Source of the DNA: Filobasidium wieringae
Lineage: Eukaryota > Basidiomycota > Tremellomycetes > Filobasidiales > Filobasidiaceae
Length of the DNA: 64,000 nt
Reading direction: 5' to 3'
NCBI GenBank assembly: GCA_001600055.1
Contig: BCIV01000010.1
Span: 248,001-312,000 of the forward strand
A model generated the notes under the pieces. That model searched no databases, had not been told where the DNA came from, and saw only the letters and a list, made by a program, of their open reading frames with translations. A program made the translations under genes and the position numbers. This document shows positions 19,981 through 33,161 of the stretch, in pieces (position 1 is the first letter of the stretch; each line of letters opens with the position of its first letter).

Positions 19981-22318
19981 ATGGATTTCTTCGGGACTAT
20001 AGCTTCGGATAAATACGCACGTACCACAAAGCCAAATACCATCAAACGCTCAGTACCTACTCCCAAGCCCGATCGAACAGTCTCCTCCTCGACAAATACC
20101 TCCACTCCTGTACGGAGTAATACGAAGCCTTCTCTGCTCCGGACGAAACCTAATACAAGAAATGTGAATGCGTTTGATCGATCATCGGTGACGCCCTCTG
20201 ATTCGTCACCGGGTAAATCGGGAGGACGTTCGACCGTGAACACGCCGAGGAAACGAGTACGAGCTGCCAGAGCCTCTTCCTCCAGTTCGGAATCGGATGA
20301 GCCTGTACGAAAGAACCGAAACAGCCGGGCAGTAGCAGTCTCATCGAACGTGACGGAGCAGGGGGAAGGTAAATGGAGAGACGTGATCGATATGAAACCT
20401 TCACCAAGAATAAGAGCTCAGGTGTTCAACGAGAGTCTGTTCGAGAGCGATCTCACATCGAAACTCAAAACAAGACCGTTCATTCACTCGGCTGAATTGG
20501 TATCACGGAATCTTCAGAAATACAAGCCATGTAAGCTCTTACTTCGTCCTCTTCAAAATGCCCTCCTTCCTTGACTGTTTTCCCATGCCAAATGCAGATT
20601 TCCCTTCTGTGTCCGACAAAAGTAACCCTAGAATCAAACTATACTATCCCGTCGAGGGGTACGATGAAGAGTTCATACTTGTATCGCCCAAGCAGTCGAA
20701 CGAGTACGACCCTATTGGAGAGGTTCTGAATTCTATTGGACTGATAATCGATCGTACGTGCCCTCTCAGATACACATGTCACAGAAAAGCTAACTAGAAC
20801 TCGATCGAATACACCAGATTACATCCCTCCCTCGAGCCTATCCAAGTTCAAACTTCCTGTCCAGGACGAGAGAGATTACTTCACCCCTCTTACTGGCATA
20901 CACCCACCTGCAACCCCCCTCCACTCGCCCCTCCCAAGCACCCCTGGGACTCCTTCCCGAACCCAGAATCAACCTGATCCTATCCTTCGAGCTCTACATA
21001 AAGCATACAATCGGAAAGATCTGGCTTCCTTCCGCACGGCGATCGATCGATTCAACGTGGAGATCCGGAATCTGAGGCAATCGGGGGAGATGAAGGATTG
21101 GTTGTTTGGTCAGCGGGAAGGTAAGGATTGTCAGGTAGAGGGAGAGAGATGGCGAGAGTTGGTCGCTGCGTTGGGAGAGAGCGCTTATCAGAGGACGGTC
21201 GGGCCTGAGACTCATGGGTTGTCTGATTAGTATGTCGGCCAGCTGTTAGCAGAAACGTCAATCAGGGGAGATTTGCTTATGAACGGATGTTGCGCGTAGC
21301 GAACCGTTTTCCGATTACGTCTATGGAGAGCTTTTACCTCGGTCAGTTTGATTCCGTTCGATTCCGGAAGATGGAAAGAAGAGCATTAAGCTGTGGCGAT
21401 ATTTAGATTCGTATTCACCATAGCCGACAGAGCGAAATTGGGTCCAGAGTCTTGCTTGTGAGTCTTGATATCGCTACACCTTCGATATCGGGCGAGGTAT
21501 TGATAGTACCTCTATGTTGCTGAAAAGCGTGGATCTAGGATCAGGCGTGGGAAATTGTCTGGGGAATATCTCGCTTTACAGCGGTAGCTCATCGTAAGCC
21601 TCGTTTGCTCTTTACGATATGATTCGATTGTTGAATAGTCATGACACTCCAGGATTGGCTGTGAATACATGCCTAATCCTTCTCGCTTGGCTCGTGCCCA
21701 GATAAAGGAAATCAAATCACGATGGAAAATGTGGGGGGTCGAAGGCAACAAGGAGTGTCGAGCGATCGAAGCGGATTTCTGCTCGGATCCCGATGTTGTC
21801 AAAGCGTTACAGAAGGCGGATTTAGTCGTGAGTCTTGACCTGATTCAAAGAAAGACCATCCGAATGCTGATCGTTTCCATTGTCGATAGCTCGTCAACAA
21901 CTATGCGTTCACCCCGGCACTAAACGATCGGCTGTCGTTGCTATTTCTAGAGCTCAAGGATGGAACGAGCATAATCAGCTTGAAACCTTTCTTGCCTGAC
22001 AAGTTTAGGTTGAACGATAGAAACGTAAGTCGAATCTGCTTCGTATCAGGGAGGAGGACGTAAATTAACCCTTTGCATGAGCAGGTGTCATCGCCCTCGG
22101 CGATCTTGAGGATGAGAGAGTTACCGTATCCAGCCGGAAGCGTTAGCTGGACGAACGAGTGAGTCAAGCGAAGCTATCGCTGAAAGTCCCGTTCGGTATA
22201 CACTGAGCCATGTCATACGAAACGAAGGGGTGGGGTTTACTATGAGCATATTGTCGATCGAAGTCAGATCAGAGCTTTCTACGAAGGAGCGGCCAGAAGA
22301 ACGTCTAGGCGAGGATGA
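19981..22318 (+). CDS. DOT1: DOT1 histone H3-lysine-79 methyltransferase
   Basis: The start ATG is 19981. The disordered, Lys/Ser-rich N-terminus (~200 residues) fits a nucleosome-binding tail. The catalytic domain includes 'KLYYPVEGYDEEFILVSP', 'ALHKAYNRKDLASFRTAID', 'EPFSDYVYGELLPRFVFTIA', the SAM-binding motif 'CFVDLGSGVGN', 'SIGCEYMPNP', the 'LVNNYAFTPALNDRL' substrate/SAM loop, 'GTSIISLKPFLP', and the end 'SVSWTNEGGVYYEHIVDRSQ'. This is the non-SET DOT1 fold that mono- to trimethylates H3K79. About nine short introns split it; the last exon was chosen because it rebuilds the conserved 'GGxYY' strand and terminates at 22316-22318. After 'GVGN' the sequence reads CLGN where the family usually has a Val-rich stretch ending in Gln, with no gap. 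The H3K79 role is by family. Confidence 0.92.
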
Positions 22319-22646
22319 TCAGAACAAGAACAGGAAAAGAAATCTGTATCATTAAATTTGCATTCACAAACGCATTGCATGCCTCTATTCCGATCTCAGC
22401 TACTGAATACCAGAGCAACGTGCAGTTTCAAGTTGTTGAAATTGGATCCGCGTCATAGCGAGCTTGCACTTCGGTGATGCCGCCGAGGCCCTTTGTTGCG
22501 TTGCGGGTTGTTGCTATATCAAAGATGGCCAAGTGTCTTCTCCTGGCCCTGGCATAGGACCTTCATCGTCCCAACATTCGGCGTCGACAACTAGCATAGA
22601 ATCTTTGCTGTCTGTGGTACATGCGTACAGGCCACAAAAGCTGATC
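22319..22646. promoter_or_regulatory. Gap between DOT1 and UBR1
   Basis: 328 bases holding the DOT1 3' UTR and the UBR1 promoter. An open frame continues upstream of the UBR1 ATG (from 22464) but has no in-frame ATG, so it is treated as leader. Confidence 0.45.
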
Positions 22647-25600
22647 ATGCCAAAAACCACGGCGGGTCTTAGTAATCTTGATGTGCTTCGATATCGTCTC
22701 TATAAAGAAGGTGAACATCACGAACAACACTTCACGAACTCGGCGGCTGCCAACCTACTGCATACGCTATATGTCTGTCTCTTTGGAGATGAGATCGATG
22801 CGTTCTTGCTTCGGGAGGACTACAGGCCTCGTACAGCAGATTGGCAGAGAGTGAAGAAAGATGGGACGTTATGGTCTTTGGCTGACGCTCAAAAGAAGGA
22901 GTTCGCCAAGAAGAGCAGGCCTGTACGAAAAGGTAAGATATGTGGAAATTACTTAGCCAGGGGAGATAGGTGTTTTAATTGCAAGTGAGTAGTAGGCTCG
23001 CTCTCTGTCAATTCAGGTCGAACGACTTGATCGTCTGACTGGTTACGGTTGTACAGAACATGTGCTATCGATAACACCTCGGTCCTGTGCTCGGAGTGTT
23101 TTTTCGCCTCGGACCATGCAGGGCATGATGTAACGTTCGGAGTCGCATACAGCTTTTCCGGATACTGTGATTGCGGAGATCCAAGTTCCTGGAGTAAACC
23201 GACAAACTGTCCGCATCATCCTCCAACCGACAACCTACTGGAAGCGTCCTCCTCCAATCTAGTCAACCCACCTATACACCTCGACCTACCTACGAATAGA
23301 TCTAATGACATTAGGGCAACCCTTGAGTTAGTTCTAGACTATATCATCGAAACTTTTGAAGCTGGACCTCCTGAAGGGAACATAGCAGTGCCAAGAACGA
23401 TCGAGGAGGTCGTCTTTGAAACTCAAGGTGCGAAATCTTTGCGGGGCAAGGTCAGATTGGAACGTGTCAGCTTGATACTATGGGGAGACGAAAAACACAC
23501 AGCCAAAGAGGTTGTGAGGCAGATCTCGATCGCTACAGGAATGAGCAAGGCGGATGCGAAAGTCATGGTGAACGAACTGGACAAGAATGTGAGCAGAGTC
23601 TCGATCGAGCAACAATTTTATCGATTTTGCTAACTGCTTGCCCTGCGGAACCTTTAGGGACGAGTAGTCGTCGAGAGTACAGATGACTACTTCCGACTCA
23701 TCCATGTCGCGCAGACATTATCACAGATAGACTTGACTGTCACCCTGCAATTGAGCGTAGAAGCTTACCGAGAACAGGCATGCGGTATATTGATCCCGTG
23801 GCTAGCTGATATATGTGCATCACATATCATGGACGATGACCTGTTGCTACGGCGGAAGGTTGGAGATATACTGCTTTTGCCCTCAAAAGTCGGTAGTGCA
23901 GCACCAGATGGCCGGCATCGAATCGCAGCTTCTAGGATGGAGCGGCTGTTTCTGGTGTTTTCTCGCTTCTGGCGAGCACCTCGAATCGCTTGGATGAAAG
24001 TCTTCGTTCGGATATTGACCGCTGATATGGACTACAAGATTGCGTTGGGTAAGTTTCCGCCCGTACTCGGTCAACATAGCCAAGCTGATTGGTCGTCTGC
24101 GTATTAACGTATAAGGCAACACATTCGCTCGAATGTATACCTATCTTGTCGATCAGTACCTGTTCTTCGATCGGGAGTCGGATCTATCGCTCCTGCTGTG
24201 GGGAATGCAACTGTTCCCTGTTCCAGCCATTGCTACAGCGGCAGTGAGAGACATGGATATCCTGCATACACTGCTTCAAGTTTTGACCTCGTTCTTTACG
24301 GAGCAATTCGAGCACCAGCATCTACGAATACCACCAATGGTAGTCCCGCGGATCAGTGCAGATGTAGAGGCCTTTCGAACCAAGAAGTGGCATACCATGT
24401 TCGGCCATCTAAAGGTCATGCTACAAAGCAAAGGCGTTCAGAAGATATTGCTTGAGCAACCCGAAGCTTACAATGAGGTGGTAAGCTTCCTCAGCCTGTT
24501 CACCGCAATGTCACCTCAAATACGTGTCACTACCGAACATATCGAATACGAGTCAGAAGCCTGGATACGGGCTCTGGGAGTCACAATGGATCTAAGTCGT
24601 ATCACCATATCTCTGGGTCATGTGTTCGATCGTGCCAACAAGGAAGGACTCATCCGAGCGATAACTGAAGTTGGGCTGCACATATCTTACAATTCGAGAC
24701 TATTGTCCACAGTCCTAGACGCCGAGAGGTTTTTCCCACCACAACGACAAGTCATCTTTTTGTTTGGCACCGAGTTCGAGGTCATACTGCATGATGCTAG
24801 TATCGAATGGGTCAGTATACACAACCCCCTGCATTGGGCCCTTGCCGAGGCGATCAAGAGATTGCCAGCTCTGATACAACGGGAGAATAGGGACGGTGGC
24901 GCAGAGAGAACGACTCGTAAAGATGTCATGTCTTGGGTTACAGCGTCCAACTCGGAAGTCACGGATGCGCTGCTCGACTTCAACATGCAAATCACCATGG
25001 AAAACCCTTTGAGAAGTGAGTTTAAGGCGGCAACCTTGTTCAGCGCTCGTATCACTGATTCGCTCGCGTTCGTAGGTATTGCATACCTCGCCCAGGTACG
25101 AGCAGGATTATGGGTACGGAATGGTATCGGTATGCGTGGACAACTACATCATTACCGAGATCATCCTCTACGGGAAACCACTTATGATCAGGATTTGTTC
25201 CTGCTTCAGTTTGGCTTTTCGACTCTCGACCCAGCCGTCATGCTAGCCAGCGCGATCGATCGGTTCGGTCTTACCGAACTATTCGTGCAAGGACTTTGGA
25301 CGGAAGGCGTACATAACGCTCAGGTACTACAACTCCTGGAGGAATTGCTCTTGTGCCTGATCACTTTGTTCTCGGAGACCTGGGCTATGCATGGCCATAC
25401 GCGGGTCGAGACTTCTCGACGCGAAATCGTGCACCTTCTCTGCTTGGGTCCACTGTCATTTTCTGATCTTACGAAACGCTTGTCCGAACGAACTGTGGAG
25501 ATATCGAGCTTCAAGGACGTATTGGAGCAAGTCGCCACTCTTCGTCATCCACATGGAGTGACGGAGACCGGTATTTACGAACTCAAGGACGAATATTACG

Positions 25601-28407
25601 ACCAAATCAATCCGCTATTCTACCATTATTCACGAAACCAGCAGAATAGCGCTTATGAAATCCTTTGCAAACGACGCAAGAAGACGGTTGTTGCCCTAGG
25701 ACATCCGAATGTCCCCTCATGCCTGCCTTTCTCTCATCTCCTCGACGTTTTCGAAACTCCCTTCATCATGTTCCTGCTCCACGTTGTCTTGCACAATGCA
25801 ATAGACATCCGAAATCGCAGTCTCACTTCCCCCTCGGCGCCGATAGTACCACAACTTGACGGCCTCATTGATCTCGCTTTCCATCTAGCATCTCTTGCTC
25901 TCGCCTGTTCTCCCGAAGTATCCTCGCGCATAGCTTGCGAATCCAATGAGCAATTTGGGTACTCACCCTTGATAAGCGAACTTTGCGAGATCGAGACCGA
26001 CAAAAATTGGCAGCCATACCGACCACGTATATCGAACTTGATCGAGTCTATAGCGAAACTGCAAGACGAGAGAGTTCAAGCATTCCGTACCCGACCGTCT
26101 AGCGACAAATCATCTGTCTCTGCAGAAGACGCTCGAAAGGCCGCTATAGCCAAGCACAAACAAGCAATCTTGGCCGGATTCGCCAAGAATCAGGTCGCAT
26201 TTGCCGAGGCGTATTCAGTGGAAGACGAGGAGGAGGACGATGACGAGGCTGACAACGACTCTTATGGACAATGTATAGTATGTCAGGAGAGCTGCACGGC
26301 AACTCGTGCTAGTGGATTACTGGGTATCATACAGCCTAGCAAAGTGGTACGAAACCTATGCGTCGGACGGGACTGGCTCGAAGAGTGTCTAAGGGTACCT
26401 GAAACGCTCGACGCGGATACTAGGCAACATCATTATGGCCTGGGGACAGATGGTAGACCAGTCAGCACAGACGCCTATCCGCGACAAGAGCAACGCTTCG
26501 GATTGAATGTGACTGTTTGTGGACATTTGATGCATGAAGGCTGTCTCGCCAAGTTCTTTGAAGACACTCGACTCAGACAGCATCAACAGGGACAACGAAA
26601 CCACCCTGAGAACGTGTTTAGACAGGAGTTTGTATGCCCACTCTGCAAGAGCGTTGGCAATGTTCTCATACCGCTGTCAACGAAGCGATCGGACAGCGAC
26701 TTGTGTCAGTACCGGCCTCTCAGCGAATGGATACGTCGAACTTTGGACGAAGATCTACGTAGACAGGGTGACAAGCCTGACTCTCTTGCCGTTCATCCAA
26801 TGACTGGAGAGAGAATCATATGGTTCACTGAACATCCTGGCGAAGCAGACATGGACTTTTTAGATGACCAATCTGCTGACACGCTTATCCGATATTTCGA
26901 GCTGGTCCATTCCATTGCTCAGCAAACATCGCATATCCATGGTCGACCAGATCTTGGACTGTACATGCCGAAGGACGTGGTAGCCTATACCTTATCAATG
27001 ATGGAGATTCAGCAGAGAGGTATCGCCTCTACAGAAGGCAATTCAGCTTACCTCAACGAGTCGTCTGGCCGATTGCTTCGCGGACTTGTTCACATGCTGT
27101 ATCAGGAGGAACAAACTAAAACGGGAGAACCTGCCGATCCTCTCCTCAATCGGATACACATATTTTCCACTCTACTGCCTGAACGATTCCGAACCCGTCA
27201 GACCTCTTCGGCGCTGCTTCAACGTGACCCATCAATCACGGTTGTAGAGACTGCCACTTTGGCTCCAGAGGTGTTACAACCCGTCATGGTACTTTGCTAC
27301 TATGCGGAACTTGTCCGTGCTATATTAGCCATTCCGTACTGGGTACGGTCATGTACGACGCGAGAAGCTAGCTCTTCCTGGTCCAAGAATCCTGCCGATA
27401 CGCCAGATCAGAAACTCGCCATGGAAATGTTCCCTGAACCACGTCAATTAATTTTCGGTTTATTCCGATACACCCCTCAACTGCTTCAAGAGGCTACCGC
27501 TCATCTTAGTCCCTTGCCGGAAAGGGAACTATCCAAGTTGTTATACACCTTCACTCTCCCTTTCCTGCGACGATGCTCCATGCTCTGTTCAGCTTTGGAT
27601 ATGCGATGGCCTACAGCTGGGTCGGATGCGATTCTCGGTGGTGGAGAGTACGGAAAACACCTCCGTCGATTACGGATCCCATTGCCTTCCTCGACTTTGT
27701 TGGATGCCAAACAACCTATCCATTCCACAACCGTCTCTTGGCTCAAACAGTGGATTCACCTGAATACTGGACTGCCTATCATCCTACCCACGTTGGAATT
27801 CCCGGGAATCTATGAACTCTATAGGATTCCGAAGAGCTTGGAGTCGCTCCTGCGGTACTATGAGAAACGGAAATGCTCCAAATGCAAGAAAGTACCGACG
27901 ACTCCTGCGATCTGCATGTTCTGTGGAGAGTACTTGTGTTTGGGTCTGGATTGTTGTTCAGAGGGAAGTATGGGGGAATGTAACCTTCACCGGATGGAGT
28001 AAGTCTTGCTGATCTAGAGCTCTCGAGACGAGAACTGACTACATTCCGTTTGACAAATTAGGTGCGGAGGAGCTGTAGGGATATTCATCGATTTGAAACG
28101 ATGGGCGGCGGTGTATCTATATGCAGGGAGTGGTTCTTTCGGTCCCATGCCGTTCTTGGATTGTCACGGAGAATTAGATCAAGGGATGAGGTGAGATTCC
28201 TGTTCTCAATTGGTATAGCTAGAAGCGAGAGCTTGAAATATTGACTCGTTACGAACTGGCGCTTTCGACAGACGAGGACATCCTCAATTCCAACATCCCG
28301 CACGATCGGATCATTTCAGAAGAACTTGGTTGGGTCATGGGATTCCTTCCTTCGTTGCGAGAAAGCTGGAACTGACATTGGACCAAAGCGGGTGGGATTC
28401 ATTGTGA
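22647..28407 (+). CDS. UBR1: UBR1 N-end-rule E3 ubiquitin ligase (N-recognin)
   Basis: Six exons (22647-22984, 23057-23588, 23658-24048, 24116-27998, 28062-28190, 28272-28407) total 1802 residues. The UBR box starts near residue 105: 'KICGNYLARGDRCFNCKTC', 'LCSECFFASDHAGHDV', 'GYCDCGDPSSW'; it binds type-1 basic N-degrons. A ClpS-like N-domain follows near residue 250 ('LILWGDEKHTAKEVVRQI'), for bulky type-2 residues. A long helical scaffold precedes an acidic stretch and a RING-H2-like domain, 'YGQCIVCQESC' to 'NVTVCGHLMHEGCLAKFF' and 'EFVCPLCKSVGN'. The C-terminal autoinhibitory UBLC region ends with 'HGIPSFVARKLELTL', restored by the last two exons. It acts with RAD6-type E2 in cytosolic protein turnover. 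Length and domain order match fungal UBR1. UBR2 paralogues are the alternative. Confidence 0.92.
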
Positions 28408-29563
28408 GTAGCAAGCATGGTGCATGGACATGCATCAGATTTTCAGTTGATAACGTTATACGTTCGGAGATAGGTAACGAGACAAAAGGAACATGACAAA
28501 TACAATAACAAACAGAATATGATGATGAACTTCGAAATGACGATCGAGACGATCAGAGTGATCAACTACCGTGACTCTGTTTCAGGGTGAAACGAGACTG
28601 CGAGACACAAAGGAGGAAGGGACAAATAGAAGCGCATAAAAGAAAGGAATAGAACGGATACAAATAATGCGCGTGTCTCGTCGGTGGCGAGGAAAGAAAA
28701 ACAAAATGTCGAGTCTCGATCGGGTCAGATCGAACAACGCTACTTGCGGGCTGAAAGAGGGTGGCCACACTTGGGTTGAGAGATCGTCGAGGATGATGAT
28801 CTGACTCAACCTTGGACGATTCTGTCTGATGTCTGCATGTCTGAGCGTAGGGTGATTAGATAGAAGTAGGATCGAATACACGCGTGAGAAAGCAAATGGT
28901 TGATTAGGTAGAGCAGCAGGGTCGATAGTGGAGGCCACACGCGCGGCGCGTCACCGAGTATAGAAGGGTGTCGCTATCGTTTGAATGGGCTGCCCGCGTC
29001 CCTGTGCGTGAGCTGGTGCGTTGGGTGGAAACAAGCCGTGTGAGCTGCCAGTGATATATATACTCTCACTCGCGCGTCAACGCAGAGACGGTCATCAGAT
29101 CATTCCCCCCCTTGTCTCCCGCCCTCCACTTTGGTTCATTCAACATTCTACTCGTTCGCACCCGTCGCGGTCACGTGACAGCACATTCACCTACTATCAT
29201 CTACTAGCTTCCTATACCTTCGACGACCATCGTCCTCATCGACCATCATCATCACTGCAACCACTATCGGCAATAACGACAACAAATACAAGGCTCTCGG
29301 TTCTTCATTCCTGAGCGAGTCAGTTCCAGTGGAATAAGGGTCGGGTCGCCTTCGTACGTCTGCTTTCAAATATCTCGCTTCTTCCCATTCCATATCTCCT
29401 TGTTTCTACCCATCGCTTCTCCCCGCTTGTAATCAAAGACCGCTCACATGCTATTAATTGCCTTTTTTCATGCTTTCTTATGTTGTTTATTCGTATCTTG
29501 AACACCACTTCTCTCGTCTCTTTTCGGATGCACAGAAGACACCTGGATTGAGAACCTATCATC
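28408..29563. promoter_or_regulatory. Long leader/promoter region of the BET bromodomain gene
   Basis: 1.16 kb. It carries the UBR1 3' UTR at its left end and, at right, a long CT/CA-rich leader for the BET gene. A palindromic TCACGTGA (bHLH/Cbf1-type site) sits at 29171-29178. A minus-strand candidate mini-gene (28741-28938) is described in the findings. Confidence 0.45.
28741..28938 (-). other. Candidate 38-residue spliced mini-ORF, minus strand
   Basis: Starting at the ATG at 28936-28938, the minus strand can be read as three tiny exons of 57, 30 and 30 nt separated by ~41-nt introns, all in phase 0, ending in TAG near 28742. The predicted product begins MASTIDPAALPNQPFAFSR and continues as a Cys/His-containing tail ending 'CGHPLSARK'. 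Branch-point-like CTAAT and CTCAAC lie in the two introns. Donors GTGTAT and GTTGAG are weak. The unspliced frame would run 118 codons. Treat as a hypothesis. Confidence 0.2.
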
Positions 29564-32483
29564 ATGTCGTCCGAACCCTTACCTCCCGCTTCTCCTCTTG
29601 CTCCTGCCTCTTCTGTTGACGTACAGTCACCTACGGGAACGGAAGCTTCGAACGCTCATGGATTAGCTATCAGTCAATTGGTTGCACCTCAATCTTCTGC
29701 TTCGGAGATGACCAAGATCTCCAGTCCCTCTGCTCCCGTCGCTCCTTCTCTCCCCGAAAGTGTGACGGCTCATGAGGAGCCGGATAGACAGGTTGAAGAG
29801 CCGAGAGTACCACAGGCTGAAGAAGCTTTGACTGAGAATGGACAGGGTGCGACTAAGATGGAAGTCGATACGCCTGCTCCGACTGCTCTTCAGTCCGAGG
29901 TACCTGTAGCCTCGGAATCGCAGGAACAGGCCAGTACTTCGCTCAAGAGGAATAGCCCTGATGAGGCTTCGGAACACGAGAGGACGGTCAAGCGGGTCAA
30001 AGAGGAGGAGAAAGTGGATTCGATGAATGTGAGTGCGAGCGTGCTCAACACAAGAACAAGTTTACGAGATTAATCCGATCTATATTTAGGTCGACTCGAT
30101 ATCACAATCTGCTCAACTCGCGCCACCTGCTTCTTCACCTCTTCCTCAACAACCATCCCCTTCTACTTCTCAAGCACCTCTCCCTTCGCAAGACGCACCA
30201 CCTTCGAGCTCACAGCCAGCCTCGAATAGCCAACCCACTGCAGACTTCCCCGTTAGCGACCCAGCCCTTCTTCCTCCTCATAACCTTTACCTTCCCGGTT
30301 CCTATCTACCTCCCGCAAGAAGACCACTAGGATCGACTACTCCTATGAATCCTCAACAATTCAAAGCGATCAATGCGGCTGTGAAGTACCTGAAGAAACA
30401 AAAGGAAGCTTTCGCTTTCACCGCTCCCGTCGATCCTGTTCTCATGAATATCCCTCATTACTCCACCATCATCACTCGACCTATGGATCTCAGTACAGTC
30501 GAGTATAAATTGAGTCAGTCCAACCCTGCCAAGGGGAAAGGTGCAGTCACAGGCGCACCGTACAGGAACATAGCGGACGTGGTGGACGATGTCAGGCAGA
30601 TTTGGGTCAATACGAGGATTTTCAACGGGCCGGAACACATGATCAGTCAGCATGCTGATCGATTGGAGGAGACGTTTGAGAGTCAGATCGAGAGGTACAA
30701 GTTGTCCGAGAACGTGAGTTTTCGATTCCGTAGCGAATTCAGAATAGTCTGTGATATTGATCAGAAATGCCCTCTCATCAGGCACCTTCGTTCGAGCAAG
30801 CTGGGCCATCATCGTATCGTTCCCAAGGTTCTGTACCGGTAGAGGAACCATCCCAACGAGCTCGTCGTCCTTCGGTCTCTCAACCCAATATCCGACGAAA
30901 TAACTCGGACGAATACGGTGGCGAATCCAGTCGACCCAAGCGAGAGATCCACCCTCCTACGCCAAAGGATTCTACTTGGGTGGAACCTCCTACACCTACT
31001 CCGAGGCAAGGCAGAGGCAAGAGTAGCACTACACCAAAGATGAAGGCTGCGTACAAGGCGATCACGGATCTGATGAACAAAGCGAAGTACAAGAACGCGG
31101 CTGCACCATTCTATGTCCCTGTCGGTTAGTGTCGTATCGCGAGGAGTGTTGAACATACACAGGCTGATGCATCACTCGATAGATCCGATCGCTCTTGGTA
31201 TTCCTGCTTATTTCGACGTCATCAAACGGCCAATGGATCTATCCACTATCGCCAACAAAATCACGCAGGAACAGTACAACGATGTTACGGGGGTGGACAA
31301 GGACATTCGGTTGATGATCAAGAATTGTTTCACCTTTAACCCACCTGGAACGCCTGTACACGTTTGTGGGGAAGAGTTGCAGGGCATTTGGAATGGAATG
31401 TGGAAGGGGATCTTGGCGGTTGCTGATTTCGAGGAGGATGATGAGGATCCAGCTTTGAACCGAGGTGAGTCAGGTGACGAGCTTTGGTTAAAGAGCTTAG
31501 AAGAGCTGACTTGACGTGGCTGTTCATAGAACTGGAAGATCTTGAACGACAACGAACGGAGATTACTGCTCGAATCGATGAGATCCACCGAATCAAAGCG
31601 GACAAGGGTCGTCAACGAGCCAAACAATCCTCCGGTCCATCCTACTCTAAGCCTGGCAAACAGTCGACCAACGGTCCAGCGGGTTCCTCTTCCTCCAAAC
31701 CGATGGGCAAGCCAGGCCGACCTGCCAAAAACGCCTCGGCTGGTGCAGCAAATGGAGGCTCGTCCTCGAACCCGATGAAGAAGAAACAAAACGGAGCTGC
31801 AGGAAGACCGCATCATGATCCATATGGAGATTCGGACGGGGAGGACGACGTGGAGGTTACGACGTTGGCTCAGAAGCAGGAGCTGGCAGACAAGATTGCT
31901 GATGCCGACGCGGATACGTTGATGCAGGCCCTCGAGTTGATCACCAAGACCACCTCGCTCGGAAACGTGAGTACCATTGCACGGCGTATCGAGGTGTTCG
32001 ATGGACTGATATGTATATGGACCGCCTTTCGATAGCACAATGACGAGATCGAATTAGATATCGACGCATTGCCACCTGGAACCATAGCGCAACTGTACAA
32101 CCTGGTGATCAGGGGTATCCAACCTGGTCAATCGGTACCCAAGAAGAAAAAGACCGGACCCAAGCCTGGATCGGGAGGAAACGGTCATACGGGAGGAATG
32201 AACAAGAAGCCTGGTCGCAAACCGTCCGGCGTTCCTGCTGGGAAAACAGGCAAGGGAGGAAGGGATGAGATGGAGAGGATCAAGGCGCTTGAGCTTGAAC
32301 TGAAAAAGCTGCATGATGGTGGTCATGAGGACGAAGAGGGTGGTGAGTCTCGCTTGGTGGAACGTGTGTGGTTCATGACTGATTTAGAGTACGGCTTTCG
32401 TAGATGACTACTACGGGTACGATGGCGCTGCAGATGGGGATGAAGAGGATTATGAAGGTGCAGATAGTGAAGAAGAAGGGTAA
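29564..32483 (+). CDS. BDF1: BET-family double bromodomain protein (BDF1-like)
   Basis: The start at 29564 opens a Pro/Ser/Ala-rich N-terminus. Bromodomain 1 ('NAAVKYLKKQKEAFAF', 'IPHYSTIITRPMDLSTVEYK', 'VWVNTRIFN'-type acetyl-lysine Asn in 'NTRIFNGPEH') is followed by a basic/Pro linker and bromodomain 2 ('KAITDLMNKAKYKNAAAPFY', 'IPAYFDVIKRPMDLSTIANK', 'IKNCFTFNPPGTPVH'). A short coiled coil ('ELEDLERQRTEITARIDEIH') leads to an extraterminal NET domain ('FTLAQKQELADKIA'-like 'TTLAQKQELADKIADADADT', 'NDEIELDIDALPPGTIAQLY'), and the C-terminus is acidic ('DYEGADSEEEG'). BET proteins read acetylated H3/H4 and cooperate with TFIID. Exons are joined at six or more short introns with consistent phase; the stop is 32481-32483. 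Bromodomain 1 has 'FAFTAPVD' where animal BETs have WPF. Confidence 0.9.
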
Positions 32484-33161
32484 AGGGTAGAGAGAGACTA
32501 CCAGCCGTCGAGAGCTGTCGAATCGTTTGCAAATATATATACCCCCCACCATCACTACCACCCTCGTCCTCCAGAGTTTCCCTAATTACTTCTGGTTCAT
32601 CATAACGACTGGAAACTCTTACGCTTGAACCGATATTGTAAGGTTGTAGGGTGGTCTCGATGATACGATGATGAAGAATATGCGAGAGAGTACGAGTGTA
32701 TGTCTATGACAAGACGCATGACGCCATTGCTCGGGTATAGAGTCCATTCGTTGTCGATTCCCCTCGTTATCCGATATCGAGCTCTAGCGTTATCTTGTGC
32801 GCTCGCCATCTCGGGGGAATCGACCAGATCGAATCACTTTTCCCGATTTCCTTGGGTTTTTCAACCCTTTGCATCCGCCTGAATGTCGAATCGAAAAAAA
32901 GTAGCACGATCTCGGGTCCGCCCCTGGGTGAGACTCTTCGACCTATTTCGGGGGAAATGGGGAAGGGTAGACCGACTGAGCGAGTGAGTGGGATGCCAGC
33001 GAGTCACTCGCTCATAAGGAGAACACGTTCATTCCGTCTCATTCTGCCACTCGACACCTTTTGCCCTTTCCCCTCTCAACCTTGGCTGATTTTCTTTAGC
33101 TAAGACAAAACTCTCTCCCCCCCCCTTCCACTTTACCACTACCAAAAAAACAATAACGAAA
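32484..33161. promoter_or_regulatory. MET6 promoter and pyrimidine-rich leader
   Basis: 678 bases. The last ~60 bases before the MET6 ATG are a pyrimidine tract with a run of nine C (33117-33125) and then the A-rich 'accaaaaaaacaataacgaaa', a context seen at highly expressed fungal genes. No CACGTG Cbf1/Met4 site was found in this gap. Confidence 0.5.
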
